Origin: Cryptomeria japonica
Lineage: Eukaryota > Streptophyta > Pinopsida > Cupressales > Cupressaceae
DNA length: 64,000 nt
NCBI RefSeq assembly: GCF_030272615.1
Contig: NC_081411.1
Span: forward strand, 186,930,449 to 186,994,448
Direction: 5' to 3'
Position numbers and translations under genes: made by a program. How positions within the stretch are numbered: position 1 is the first letter of the stretch; each line of letters starts with the position of its first letter. Of the stretch, positions 11,581-23,299 are shown in pieces. The notes below the pieces were generated by a model, which did no database searches, was not told where the DNA came from, and saw only the letters and a program-made list of their open reading frames with translations.

Positions 11581-13240
11581 TGTGTGGGGGAAAAAGCGAG
11601 ACTAGGTTAACATGCCCTAATCCTACCTTTTGACACACATTACGGAATACGAAAGAGCCTAGAGGTATCACACAATTGGCTACTTCTTTTTGTGAAAGAG
11701 AGAGCCACGAGCTACCTATTAGGATTTCTATTCCTTTGTTGAAATTGAAAGATAAGATTATGCAAGTTCAATTCCTAACCCTAAAATGCAAGTATGAACT
11801 AATAACAAGATTGCAGAATTGAACTTAAACAATGGAAAGCTACAAACACAAGGACAAGACAAGAATACAGATGCATACCCGGAGTCAAAATTTGATTGAA
11901 AATGTTCGGGACGGGGGCGCGGGCGCCACTGTCCTGATTCTGTCCCGGAAACTGCACCTGAAACTGTTGTTTTGCACTCTGGAAAACTGTCGAAAATGTT
12001 GTTTGTCAGGAGGACCAGGGCACCCAACGCCTCTGTCCCAGGGACCAGGATGCCCAGCACCCCTGTCCTGGCAGGACCAGGGCACCCCATGCCCCTATCC
12101 TGGTCTTTTGCTCTGCAATTTGGTGTGGAGTGTTGTCTCGACCTGCTTTTCCCGGATCTGCAACCTGTGGCATCGTCCGAGTCCCGAAACCTACACTTGT
12201 ATCTGAAAAAGGTGTTTGGGCGGCTATATAGGGTTTTGCCTTAGTCAAACCCCCACTTCGGTGATTTCCACCTCCATGAATAGCCAAGTTGTATTGTAAA
12301 AGTAATGTGTGTGCAGACCTTGTGTGTGTGCAAGATCTAAAATGCAAGTAAGCAAACTAGAGCAACCTAGAAAGTAAACCCTAATTGCTTGTAAATGATA
12401 ATGTAAATGCTCTAAATCAAGATGCAAAGTGATCTAAAGCATGAATAAATGATATATTGAAGCTTATGCAAAGACATGAAAACAACATGAAATCATACCC
12501 AACCCCCAAGGGAGGGGTACAAGCCAATCTTCAGTCGATAATCTCCTATTGTTCTTCAATGTCTTCCAAGCCCTAAATGGATGAATGGAATTGATAAATG
12601 TTTGATAGAGGGATGTTGAATGTTGTTGAAGTCTTCAAAGATCTGCTCTTTCGCTGCATATGAGGTTCCTGAAAACAAAATTCTGATCCTTTCAAATGAA
12701 GAAAGAGAGTTCTTATGTATGAAACCCAAGGTCGTAATTTCATCTTTTGGCCGACCTAGAGATTGAATATCCCGCCAATTTCTTGGGGTTAAGCTTTATT
12801 TTATGATTGGATCATGCTCCTAAAATTTCGGGAAAAATGTCCGGGACCGTGTGCACTCCGGGCGCCATGGTCCTGGCAACTTTTCACCAAATTTTCAGGG
12901 CCGTCAGATATGATGATTTTAGAGAGAATCCCGAAGTTACAGGTGATTTCGAGATGTTTTGACCCCCGAAATCAAGCCCCCAAGTTCAAAATAGGACTTA
13001 ATTAGGGTTTTTGATTAGATGATGTATTGGAGGAATAACATGAAAAGGGACACACTTTAATGAAAGGGCCCGACTTTATGATGTGAAGGATGATGAAATA
13101 GGACCTTAGACCTAATTAATTTGATTAATTAAGTGCTAAAGGAGAAATGCAATGCAAAAGGCAAAATGCACCAAGGCGGGTGCTAAACTAGGTGTGAAAT
13201 TGTACCACCCTAGCAAGTGCGTACAATTTACGACGCTACA
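11581..13240 (-). repeat. 5' LTR of the Tat-type element
   Basis: This is the promoter-proximal LTR because gag-pol reads leftward from it. It matches 542-2201 over its whole length. It carries the same CG-rich ~31-bp triplication (about 12009-12105), the same AAATTGTAC/GTACAATTT hairpin near 13198-13230, and a TATA-like CTATATAG on the minus strand at 12223-12231. Confidence 0.95.
12223..12231 (-). promoter_or_regulatory. Candidate TATA box of the 5' LTR
   Basis: The minus strand reads CCCTATATAGCC in a GC-rich setting, about 640 nt upstream of the LTR's internal edge. It is the best TATA-like motif I see in this LTR, and the other LTR has it too. No transcription start can be assigned from sequence alone. 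Confidence 0.4.
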
Positions 13241-13260
13241 ATAAGTAAAAGTAAATAGTA

Positions 13261-14488
13261 ATGTCAAAATGGGGTGTAACATCACTTGACCTTTCTAATA
13301 ATCAATGTCATACCTTCATCTACCAAACCTCTCGTTATTTCATCATAGTCGATACACTGTATCGACTAGGTCTTGATGGTACTCTTCTTAGATGTTTAGA
13401 GAATGACAAAGCTCAAATACTATTATATGAAGTCCATGAAGGTATACATGGGGCTCACTATAGTGGTCCAATCTTAGCTAAGAAACTTATAAGGACTGGT
13501 TACTACTGGCCTATAATGGAGAAAGACTCATATCAGTCTGTTAAGAAATGCAAGCAGTGTAAGATTCATGGAGACCTAATTCATGCACCAACACAAGCAC
13601 TTCAACTGATCGCTACTCGTTGGCCTTTTTGTCAATGGCAACTTGATCTCATGGGCAAGATTCACCCTCCATCCTCCAACATCCATAAATTCATTATCAC
13701 AACCATTGAGTATTTCACAAAGTGCATTGAGGTCATCCCTCTCATCCAAATCACCCGTAAGTAGATTGCAACTATCATCCTCAATTATATAATTTGTTGA
13801 AATGGTGTTCCCATCTCCATCATTATAGACAATGGACGTCCCTTCAAAAACTAGGATGTTCATGAGATTTGTGACTCATTCCACATTCACCATCACTTTT
13901 TCACTCCATACTATCCCAAAGGTAATGGTCAATCCGAGATGTCTAACAAAACTATTCTCAGAAGCCTTAAAAAGATAGTCGGTGATGTTGGCCGCAACTG
14001 GCACATCCAACTTAATCCCGCACTATGGGCCTATCGCGCAAGTGTTCGCACACCTACTAGAGTTACTCCCTATTCACTTGTTTATGGTGTTGAAGCCATT
14101 TTTTCCATTGAGATTGAGTTACTAGGTCTCTTTACGCGATCTTATGAGTAACGAAGACTATAGGGTTTCCCGCTTGCAAGATTTGGAATTGGTAGGTGAG
14201 CATCGATAAACTGCATTCAATCACCTCAAGGCATATCATTAGCATATGAGTCGCAGTTACAATCACAGAGTGAAACCTTGCATATTTGAGGTGGGTGACT
14301 TGGTCCTAAGAGAAAACCACAAAAATTAGCAAGACAGAGAAAAAAGGGGCAAGTTTGAACCAAATTCGCTTGGGCCTTATGTCATCACAATATTTTATGG
14401 ATTAGGTGCATATTAGATATCAATGCCAGAAGGAGAACCATTGGATGATCCTATTAACAACATGCACCTTCACAGGTTTTACACATAG
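13261..14488 (+). pseudogene. Gypsy integrase remnant
   Basis: A decayed integrase on the plus strand. A zinc domain is readable (EVHEGIHGAHYSG, KKCKQC), then the first Asp in WQLDLMGKI, the second in IIDNGRP and a Glu in GQSEMSNK. The C-terminal module contains VKPCIFEVGDLVLREN and DDPINNMHLHRFYT. In-frame stops begin at 13762, with several more afterwards and at least one frameshift near 14130. It is clearly a different subfamily from the integrase at 6105-7259 and much more degraded. It begins 20 bp from the insertion point of the Tat element. Confidence 0.88.
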
Positions 14489-14489
14489 C

Positions 14490-16310
14490 TTTTTAGAGCA
14501 TCCTAATCAAAAATATAAAAAATAATCAAATATAAAAACAAAAAAAATAAAAATTAAATCGTCACTTTGGTAAAAACTTGGCAAACAAATGCCTTGTGAC
14601 ACATAAAAAAATTTGAAAAAGTAAAGAGAAATAAATCCGTCCAATGATGAAAACCACTTCGGTGGTGCCCTGGGCAAGTACCATGGTGAAAATTGGGTTA
14701 CCGATGCCATGTGTAGAGACAATTTGCTCCTCCCTCCTTCAGGACTCAATTTTGCCCTTTCAGTGTGCACACACTCACAATCTATCATTCCATAATAAAC
14801 TTGTCCATTCCCATCATGCCTTGTTATTGATCTACCTAAGATTGGTTCTTCATCCATAATAAACCCTTTCCACTTTTTCCTTCACCCATATTAAATTAGG
14901 TTGCCTGAACTAGGGGCATATCCTAAACCTAATGATGGAAATGGATCCTTGGCATCGTATGTTTTGAGGAGCATGATCTTTTCATTCCTTCCTTCTTTCT
15001 GCACATAGTCAACAATAAATGATCACTTGCATCGTCGATCCGCAAAAAAAAAATTGTTCTTCTCCGCAATAAAATATCAATTTCATGGAATAAGTCAATT
15101 TTAGATGAGATAGACAACAATGAGCTTTCAATAAATCAATCTTTTGGAAGCCTTAGACTACAACAAGGTTTTTTAGCATTATTTGTCCTTTATCAAGATG
15201 ACAACATTGTGACCAAATCAAACATGTTAACATATGTGGCAAGATACACTTATGACTTGAAGATGTCAGAATATGTTGGTGTCAAGTCTTTGATTTAATC
15301 TTTTGTGGTGACATATTTCCTATGCTTCTCAAGGATATTTATGACTAGAGTGGTCGGGATGGGGCATGGTCACCTATAAGTTGTTTCTAGATTGTCTCTT
15401 AGTAATACTATGGCTCATCCAGGGATATGAGGATATTGTGAGTCTAGTGTGAACTAAGGCATTCCTTATTTGTGATTGTCTGATCTCCATGCAAATGATA
15501 TGATGACTATCTAGGTCAAACCTACATCTAGATGGTCACAATAAATTTTCCATAATAAGGACAATGATGATAATAGCACAAGAAGCTCATTCACCTCCAT
15601 ATCTTCTACCCTGCATTCCCCTTTTTTGTGTGTCCTCCATTTTCCTCCCTATGTTCATGTAGTCTGGAATCACATAACTGAGTATAATGTCACACCAAAA
15701 ACATTTGTATTTCATGTAGCGTCCATCTGCATTATCATATGTTAGTATAAATCATACACATTACATAAATAGAAATCATGTTGCATCCATGTTGCATATC
15801 CTAAGATTAGTTTGCATATAATCATATCATAAATTCACACATAAATCACATCCTGCACACACCACTTGTTAGTACATCATATAAGCATAATAGGATCATC
15901 ATAAATAAAATGTTTCTCATAAACATCATAAAGCATATAGTAACATCATACCATAAGCATAATCACACATCAAAATAGACCATCTCTCATATAAATATCA
16001 AAACATAATGTGTCATGATACAATGATGTAAATCATATGACTACAAATGTCTCAGGTGTCTACATCATCACACAAAAAACTAATACAATATGGACTCAAG
16101 AGGGCTATGATGTACTACCTCCCTCGAAGTCGATAGGCCTTGGTGGAATCTAATCTCCTGATGATGCTCAAACCCCTTATCCCTGGTGATGAAACGCTTC
16201 CTTGGGATTAACCTGCAAACACAAGCAAATCAACATCAGTTTACATCAAGCTTTATCAACTTTTTTACCCTATCTTGTGGCTTCATTAGCTTTATCAACT
16301 TCATCTGTTG
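14490..16310. other. Non-coding spacer of the second Gypsy element
   Basis: AT-rich DNA without a credible frame. It starts with a stretch (CCACTTCGGTGGTGCCCTGGG near 14658) of the kind that follows integrase in Tat elements, then grades into monotonous CATA/ATCAT-rich sequence (15700-16060). Confidence 0.45.
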
Positions 16311-16515
16311 CTTTGCAATCTATCCTGCTAGGGCACTTGCTAGATTTCATCAATCCGACGGCTTATCCAATATCTTCTTTGCAATCTATCCTACTAGGGC
16401 ACTTGTTGGATTTCATCAATTCAATAACTTATCCAATATCTGCTTTACAATCTATCTTGCCAGGGTACTCATCAGATTTCATCAATCTAACGACTTATCC
16501 AATATTTTCTTTGCA
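16311..16515 (+). repeat. 66-bp tandem repeat, three copies
   Basis: The units lie at 16311-16376, 16377-16442 and 16443-16508, each exactly 66 bp, and a fourth starts and breaks off. Each begins CTTTGCAATCTATC or a close variant and ends TTATCCAATAT. The length is a multiple of three and one plus-strand frame stays open, but nothing suggests a real protein. A lone diverged unit recurs at about 22075-22140. Confidence 0.85.
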
Positions 16516-17512
16516 ACCTATTGGTGCCCAAAACCATAGATTGGAAAACTTAAGGGCTTGCCAAATCCTCAAATAATCCAACTAGCCTTGGCTAATGAAT
16601 AGGGATGGTCGAAGACCAAATCCCTCTACACTTAAGCTCCACTGAACCTAGGTGGGTATACCTCTTCCTCTCAAGAACAAAAGAGATTATTTAAAGTGGA
16701 TTTAAAACTTTTAGCAAATTAAAAAAATTGGAAAATTGTTGTTTTGCAATTTTTCTTTGTTATGTGCTTTGAGTGAATGCCTTTGAAAAGAAATGAAAAT
16801 GATTATGATAGTATAATGAGAGTAAGGATTCTTTGAGGACTTAAAAGAAATATGTAAAGATCAGTTCATATAGAATTTCAGAAGAATGTTTCTTTATCAA
16901 GGACCTTGAATGCATGACCAACCAAAACCTTAAAAGATAAATAGCAGACTAGTGCCTCTATCCAAGGGTATTTATGACACTTTGTGGACAGAAAATCCTA
17001 TCAACTCCTCAGACAATATTAATCATCAACTATGAAGGTTTCAGTATGTGCTACACAACAATGAAGAACCCAATCTCACATTTAATATAACATGTGATGG
17101 CACATCATAGCAAATCATATGATATATTTATCAGGAGGACAAAATAACTCATCACCACAGAAGTGTGCACAATACTTAGAAAAAGAAACACTGAACCTTC
17201 ATATATTAATCCTTAAGAGATGATTGCATACATAAGCTGCACTTGAAAATACTCCATTACAGTCTGTTTGCATAAAAAGATACTTCTTCGTTCTATAGAA
17301 TTCCCTAATACATATAACTTGCAATCATGCCAGGCAGTATGTTTTTTTTTTGAATGCCCTATCCCTTTACATACAAAATGACTCATTATAGATACACATG
17401 CTAAGAGATATGAATGGAAGGACACACCCTTCCATTATCCTAACAACTAACTGAATAACAACTAAAAAGCCTAACTAAAACATCAATTACATTAAAAAAA
17501 CTAAATAATGAA
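16516..17512. other. Spacer 3' of the antisense frame
   Basis: Non-coding AT-rich DNA. On the minus strand it would form the 3' flank of the antisense gene that ends at 17513. I see no terminator-like or repeated structure. Confidence 0.4.
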
Positions 17513-20419
17513 CTAAGATTTTCGATCCAGCTGCTATCCACACTTCTGAATATGCTGCAAATAGCCCGCATCCTTCTAGGTTGTAGCATTGAATATCGCA
17601 TCCCTGACTGCGTTCTCAATCATGTAAAAGTTCTCGAACTAGTCGGTCGTGTCGTTCATATCAAGAATATCTATTTTGGAAATAGCTTGGGCTGCACTAA
17701 GTAAAGACTTACACTCGGAAAGCCATACAGTCTTATCTTTAATTACTCCTGCATCATCTACCAAATGGGGAACCCCATGCTGAACAATTTGCTAGCACTC
17801 ATCGAATTCAGATTTCAATTCCTTTGTGAATTCATCATGTGTGACGAGCAAACCTTGAACCTCATCTTGTAGCAACAGGTTAAGTCTATCTCAAATTCTG
17901 GTGTTTGAAACCATATTGTCCATGTTCCTCTGATATACTTCCCATAATTCATCCAACGCCTTCTCCATATTATCATATATTTTACTCATCAAAGCACAAG
18001 CAGTATCAACCCTGATGCTCTTCATCTCCCTCTTCAACTTAGAATGCTCATTAGCTAATTTTTCAAATTTCTTCTTCCAGTGGCCTTCTGAATCAGTAAT
18101 TTGAGGGATCAAGTGCCCACTTCTTTTAAGAGTTTCCTCATATAAGGCTTTATATTTATTCTTCTCTGCTATCTCATGCTTCATTTGAGCCTTATTGAAT
18201 TTTGAGATATTAATACCTATGTTAGCAATGACCATAGGATCTACCTGTCCTACTTTCAAGGTCATCATGTGACCAAAGGCTTTGTCCACATCTATGATTT
18301 TTAGCCTTTTATTTGGGGGGTACAATTCCCATAACAACATTGCTTGTTCATCAGGATCATACCTCAATCCAATGAACATATCATTAACCCCTTGGACATT
18401 CAACTTGAAGTCCTTATTTTCTGCATGTAATAAGCTGTCAAAAATGAATGATGCACTCAAATCCCATCCTGGGAAAAGAATAATACCTGCTTCCACTAGA
18501 AACTGCCTTCCTCTCTGAGGAGTCATTTTCTCTATTTATGCATCAATATCAGCTTTAAGCTTTTGTAACATTTCCTCCTCATTCTTGGGTGTAATATTTG
18601 GCATTGCTTCCCTCAGCTTCTTCCCCTTGAAGTGGTATAAGAAGGATTTAAATTCTTTAGACTTGATGAATTGATCATCTGAAACAAATGAAGTGTGCTT
18701 TGTCATCCTCTCATCTGTTTCTGAATTTAACACAGTGAGGAACTTATCTTGTGCTTCTTGTTCCTTCTCCTTCTTAGGTGCACAGAGTTTGGAAACCACT
18801 TCGTTCTCCCCTAAATCACTTTGAGCTAGGTCTCCCTCCATGTTTTCCAGCCTCTGTCTCCTCTCCTCCAATTTATTCTCCAAGGTCTCCATAACCTCTA
18901 CAAGCTCCTCTACTTCCTTATTTTAGCACATGTCTTCAAACTCATCTTCTTGATGAAATTAGTCTCCCAACTCTTGTCTCTTCCTGCTTGCATGGATGTA
19001 ACCCTCAGGATCATAATGCGTTCTAGATGTGTCTTGGAATAGGTTGTACTCATCCACTAGCTTCCTATCAATAACCTCATATGCTTTGGTAGACACAATT
19101 TTAAAATCCTGGAAATGAAGTGTACTAGGGAGGAAGGCTTGCTTGTGTGCACCTCCAAAATTTTTGGCATTAGAGACACTTAATTTCCTTACAATTTCCA
19201 AAAAAGCAATCATTTCTGGTGCAGGTTTCGGCAACACATAGGGATAACCTTTGAATCCATAGCACCGAACAAAAGTAAAGTTTTGGCATGAGTACCAATC
19301 ACCCCAATTGTGATTAACGTTTGGATTTTTGTGCTCATGAGGCCTAAGAAACTTCTTGACATCCTTAGAAAATGATCCCTGCAGAGGCTCACCAAAGAGC
19401 AAGAAAATTGGTTTAACAAAGAATTCTTGAAATTTGAGGTAATGAGAATTCACATATATGTAATCGTAGAGAGAAACCCACAACTGCACTGGTTGATCTT
19501 GTCCATTCTTCCCTATTGTATTTACATTCAAACCTTCTGACCATAATCCCCTCGATCTCCCATAAAATAAAATAATATGCATTAACAGCAAATAATGCTT
19601 GAAATGCTTGTCTAGATTATCTTTCAAGTTCATGAAGCCTTCATGCAGTCTGTCCACTAGGTATGAAGCAAAATCAAAAGCTCTAGGCTCATGTCTCTGG
19701 ATATCTACTGCTAAAACCAGCGGTCCTATATTTTCCACATGAGGAGCTTCAACTCCTTCAACTTGGCCACAAGCCATATATGTATATTGTAGATACTTCT
19801 TGAAAATAGTCATATCACAAGGAGGACCATCTTCCTCTGTTAGCCTCCCCTTCTCTACTTTGTGGATAGTGAGGTTCCAACCCTGATATGTAGTATCCAT
19901 TTTTCTGTATTCCTCTTCCAAATCCATAAATGATAAAGGCACATTTGCCTCCAGATCCATTGCAAAAACTTCCCGAATTGTGGCTACTGCAAAGTGAACA
20001 AAATCAGTCTCGTCGGGCAACAAAATGCATCATTTGTTTGCATCATAATGTCTTACTAGGAGCTTCAATAAGTCAATATTTACAAAGACATTAGGTACCA
20101 CGAGTTTACCTAAATTGGTACTCCATGGGTTTGAAATTGGCATAGGCTCATCTTTGTGAAGGTAATGAAAAAGAAACAACTCGTGCCCACGCACTGTTGT
20201 GAGTACATCTCCAATCTCTCTATATATGTCCTCCAACTGGTCGTGAATAGACAAATTTACCTTAGCTCTGCGTGACCTAGCTCCTAGAGAGCCCATTTGA
20301 TCTATCATATCTTGATTTAATTTTCTTCGGGCCTCACTGACTTCACCCTTCAATTTTTTCGTCTTGGTACTAGATACTTCAACAACCTTTCACTTCCCTT
20401 TTGAGCTTGACCCTTCCAT
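17513..20419 (-). pseudogene. Long antisense reading frame of unknown family, about 969 codons
   Basis: Four long open stretches (20353-20030, 20023-18959, 18892-18536, 18526-17891) lie in one and the same minus-strand frame. They are separated only by single stops, and the frame stays recognisable down to a TAG at 17513. I place the start at an ATG at 20419 (MEGSSSKGK); coding-like sequence may extend to about 20690. The N-terminal half is globular (HELFLFHYLHKDEPMPISNP, KHYLLLMHIILFYGRSRGLW). The centre is Glu/Lys-rich with coiled-coil character. The C-terminal part includes LKREMKSIRVDTACALMSKI. I do not recognise the family. It resembles in layout, not clearly in sequence, the extra ORF of the LINE at 32887-34611. 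Position and orientation match the antisense cargo genes of Tat elements. Confidence 0.6.
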
Positions 20420-20739
20420 CTCTACAAATTTCTTTACTCTATGCTCAGCAGCTCAAAATATTTTTCAATAAACACCTGATATCTTTCTGCAATAACTTTG
20501 TGTGAAATGTTGTTATGCAACACTGGCTATATATCCCAAGGAGTCCAATCTTGTACTTAATTACCACAATCTTGATGGATTTGCTTTGTGTGGCAATGGA
20601 CCTACTCCATGGATGCATTTAATGGAAGCCACTATGTCAGTTTTTCACATCGGGACCTCCAATGGCTAATCGACGAGAATTTTCCCTATGATTCAATTAT
20701 TTGGCATCATTTGTTATGATTTTACTGCTTTTCACCTTC

Positions 20740-21745
20740 AGATCGGCACAAGCTACTCTGACCGACTCATCGGGTCTCGGGATAGCAATTTTTCTCCTAT
20801 CTCGATGGGCAATCCTTCAGTCTTAGCTTTGCTTTTTGTTTTAACACTCCATCGACATAACTTTCCCTGATGCCTTCGCCTTTGGTTTTCTTTTACTTAA
20901 CCCATCGGGTATCGGCATATTTGACTTTATGTCCCTCTAATGCCTCGATGATCTCAATATACCAATCCTCATTTTGACTAAGACCACCACGTTATCGGCA
21001 TAACTCACCCCAAAGAACTCCTTGCAACTCACCATTCGCCTTAACGGTCCTATCGGGTTTCGGCATAACATAAAATTTCTTCCGATGTCCCGATGAGTCC
21101 TCACTAAATGCTTACTTGATTGGTATAATTTATACTGATATCCCCGCAGGCGCTTCTATCTTCATCGAGGTCGGAATAGCCTTTTTCTATTCCTCCCGAA
21201 GTCCCGATGAGTCTCCGATGCACCTTTATGCTTTATACCTCCAAGTCTGTTTTATCGGTATAGGTAATACCGATAGTTCCACCCTCCAATTCTCCATGTC
21301 ATTTGGGATCGGCCTAACCATTTTTGCACTACTCCAATATGGTCTTTTTCTTCAATGGGCCCGCCTTCAGTTCCCTTTAGTCATCGGGTATCGGGATAGA
21401 GTTTTATGGCTATTTCCGATCTCCCGATGCTATAAGTCCATGATTTGCATTGCCTTATCATTACAAGTTACACTGATAGCCTCATAGGTTATCGGTATAG
21501 CAATTTTTACGCTTCTCCGATAAGCCGATACATGTCGATAACAAACACCCTCCTTCTGCCTCATCGGAACAAGCTATCCCGATGGTGTGACTTTTCCAAG
21601 AGCGTGCACCGTGCTGAAAATTACTTAAGTTCCTCCATGAATTCGCTCTCTAATTTATCAGTATATATTATGTCGATAGTCTTTCTTTTGCTTGCCAATG
21701 TTGTTTCATTGAAACTACTTATGCCGATAATTGAAATTTTACAAT
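20740..21745 (+). repeat. Degenerate repeat field with ATCGGG...CCCGAT pairs
   Basis: About 1 kb in which variants of ATCGGGTATCGGCATAG recur every 60-150 bp, often followed 35-50 bp later by CTCCCGATGAG or a similar complement. The spacing is irregular and the copies are diverged. It lies just upstream of the start of the antisense frame on the minus strand. Confidence 0.6.
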
Positions 21746-22347
21746 TTTGAACAAATGAACCATCCATCTTGAAGATTAGTGATCCCAATTATCCCACAGG
21801 GTCTGATAAATACTAGAAAACAATCTTAGATTATACCATAATGACTTCCCTATTGATTAAATGCTTCCATACTAGGTTCCTTGTGCAGTCTATACTTAGT
21901 GCATGCCCTTAGTGTGCCCAAGTGATACCTTGACATTCCTGACACAACTGATCCTTAGAGAGCTTTACTCATGCTAATAAGATTCCTGCACATGCAAACC
22001 AACAGTAAATGATCATATGATAAGAAAAAAGGGCCTCCATATAGCACAAAATGTTTTGTTAAAAATGTGTGCTAACACAACCTATCCTGCTACAACACTC
22101 GTCGGATTTCATCAATCTGATGGCTTATCCAATATCTACTTTGCCTTTATTTCATCTTCTTTTTCACCCTGCTTAGCCTTTTTCCAACCTTTTTCTTATC
22201 AAGAGATTGTCTGTAGTTTTTTGAAAAAATTTCACCCAATCTCTCAAGGGGGTATACCACTCTCATACTGGGGAAAATATTGTATCAGTTAATCTTATCT
22301 TCTTCGAGCCAACGAGACAAGCTACATTGTCTCAAAGAGGGACAAAA
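21746..22347. other. Spacer before the 3' LTR of the second Gypsy element
   Basis: Non-coding. It contains the lone 66-bp unit (about 22075-22140) and ends in the purine tract CAAAGAGGGACAAAA that precedes the LTR start at 22348. Confidence 0.5.
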
Positions 22348-23097
22348 TGTAGACACCTAAAATTTTCCTAGCCTAATTGAATAAATATTTTTATTTATTT
22401 AATTATTTTGTCCTAAGCCTTCTATTAATTAAATATATTTATTTATTTAGTTAATTCAATAAGTCGTTTCTAGCCTTTCCCTATCTAATAAAAAAAATTA
22501 TTTATTTAAATTATCCTTTCCCTAAATTAAATAAATACTTTATTTATTTAATTGGTCCCGCCTCTTTTATTATTAAAATAAATCTTTATTTATTTAATTA
22601 ATTCAGTAGCTTTTTCCCTCCATGACACTTGTCACTCATCTCTTAATTTTCCTTAAATAACTACATCTCTAATATTTTCTTATTTGCTATACCTACCCTC
22701 TAATCTAAGTCGACCATTTATCCTTTCACCTCTTAATCCTAGCCCTCCATTTCTAGAGTACACTCGATACAAAAGGATCCTTTCATCCTTGTCAAACCCT
22801 AACTAATGTGAATCCTTATTCTCGTGCAACCTTTCATAGCAATCAGTCACTCAAGCAACTACACAACCACAATCTATTATTTGTCGAGCTCTTGTACATA
22901 ATATAAAATTTGAGAGCAGCCATATCAAGCAAGATCAATGGAGACATGAAACAATGGAGAACAAACCCTAATGAGCATGCAAATGGTATAATCTTTCTAT
23001 TTTGATGTTTTGCATGTTTTAGGTTCTTCATTGGTGTATGGTGAATTTTAACTATAGAACTAGGGTTTTATGTGGCTGAATCTTTGTTGGTTTTACA
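22348..23097 (+). repeat. Candidate 3' LTR of the second Gypsy element
   Basis: It starts TGTAGACACC directly after a purine tract, as plant Gypsy 3' LTRs do. The first 260 bp are built of repeated AAATAAATA/TTTATTTATTTAATT stretches that alternate with pyrimidine-rich blocks. The right end is uncertain. I use the ACA at 23095-23097 as a guess because no partner LTR lies in the window. Confidence 0.5.
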
Positions 23098-23110
23098 ATA
23101 GTTTGGTCTT

Positions 23111-23190
23111 TTGATTTCACTACATACATATATACATACACACACATATATATACATACATACATACATATGTATATATATATATATACA
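23111..23190. repeat. CATA/TA microsatellite left of the CACTA element
   Basis: Imperfect (CATA)n changing to (TA)n and ending TATACA, directly against the CACTA terminus. A similar tract abuts the opposite end at 56873. Confidence 0.9.
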
Positions 23191-23221
23191 CACTAATACA
23201 TTTGGTTTAGAATTCCGATGG
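23191..23221 (+). repeat. Left CACTA terminal inverted repeat
   Basis: It begins CACTAATACATTTGG and pairs with the complement of 56842-56872. Just inside, at 23275-23290, is a perfect 16-bp palindrome CGTCGGAATTCCGACG, the subterminal motif family also seen near the right end. Confidence 0.8.
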
Positions 23222-23299
23222 AGAAGGTATATTATGATCAAATTTGATTTTTTTTTTGAAAAAATGTCTGAATTCGTCGGAATTCCGACGATAACTTCA

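Larger units (their letters stand above)
542..13240 (-). mobile_element. Complete Tat-type Ty3/Gypsy LTR retrotransposon with antisense cargo gene
   Basis: Two 1660-bp LTRs begin TG and end CA, and the element is flanked by the direct duplication ATAAG (537-541 and 13241-13245). Coding order on the minus strand is a gag-C-terminal remnant, protease, RT, RNase H, a second RNase H, then integrase, which is the Ty3/Gypsy order. The second RNase H is the hallmark of the Tat lineage. A purine-rich tract (complement of 2202-2216) abuts the 3' LTR, and a TGG-initiated primer site lies 3 nt inside the 5' LTR. About 3.6 kb between integrase and the 3' LTR holds a gene on the opposite strand. The LTRs differ at roughly 40-45 sites by eye (about 2.5-3%) without length difference, mostly transitions. 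That implies an insertion millions of years old. All frames carry stops, so this copy is inactive. Confidence 0.95.
13246..23100 (+). mobile_element. 3' part of a second, older Gypsy element (plus strand)
   Basis: The order on the plus strand is integrase remnant (13261-14488), a long spacer with an antisense reading frame (20419-17513), a purine tract (CAAAGAGGGACAAAA, 22333-22347) and an LTR-like start TGTAGACACCTAAAATT at 22348. This repeats the layout of the neighbouring Tat element. The 5' part is missing from the window. The right LTR end is not resolved, and linking all these parts into a single element is inference. Confidence 0.6.

Noticed and set aside
16041-16070. LTR-like end GGTGTCTACA (TGTAGACACC on the minus strand) at 16055-16064
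   Set aside because: No partner, primer site, purine tract or duplication is found with it, and the sequence beyond the first ten bases does not match the LTR start at 22348.
16186-16576. Two overlapping plus-strand frames of about 120 codons
   Set aside because: They result from the 66-bp tandem repeat, whose length is a multiple of three and therefore keeps frames open.
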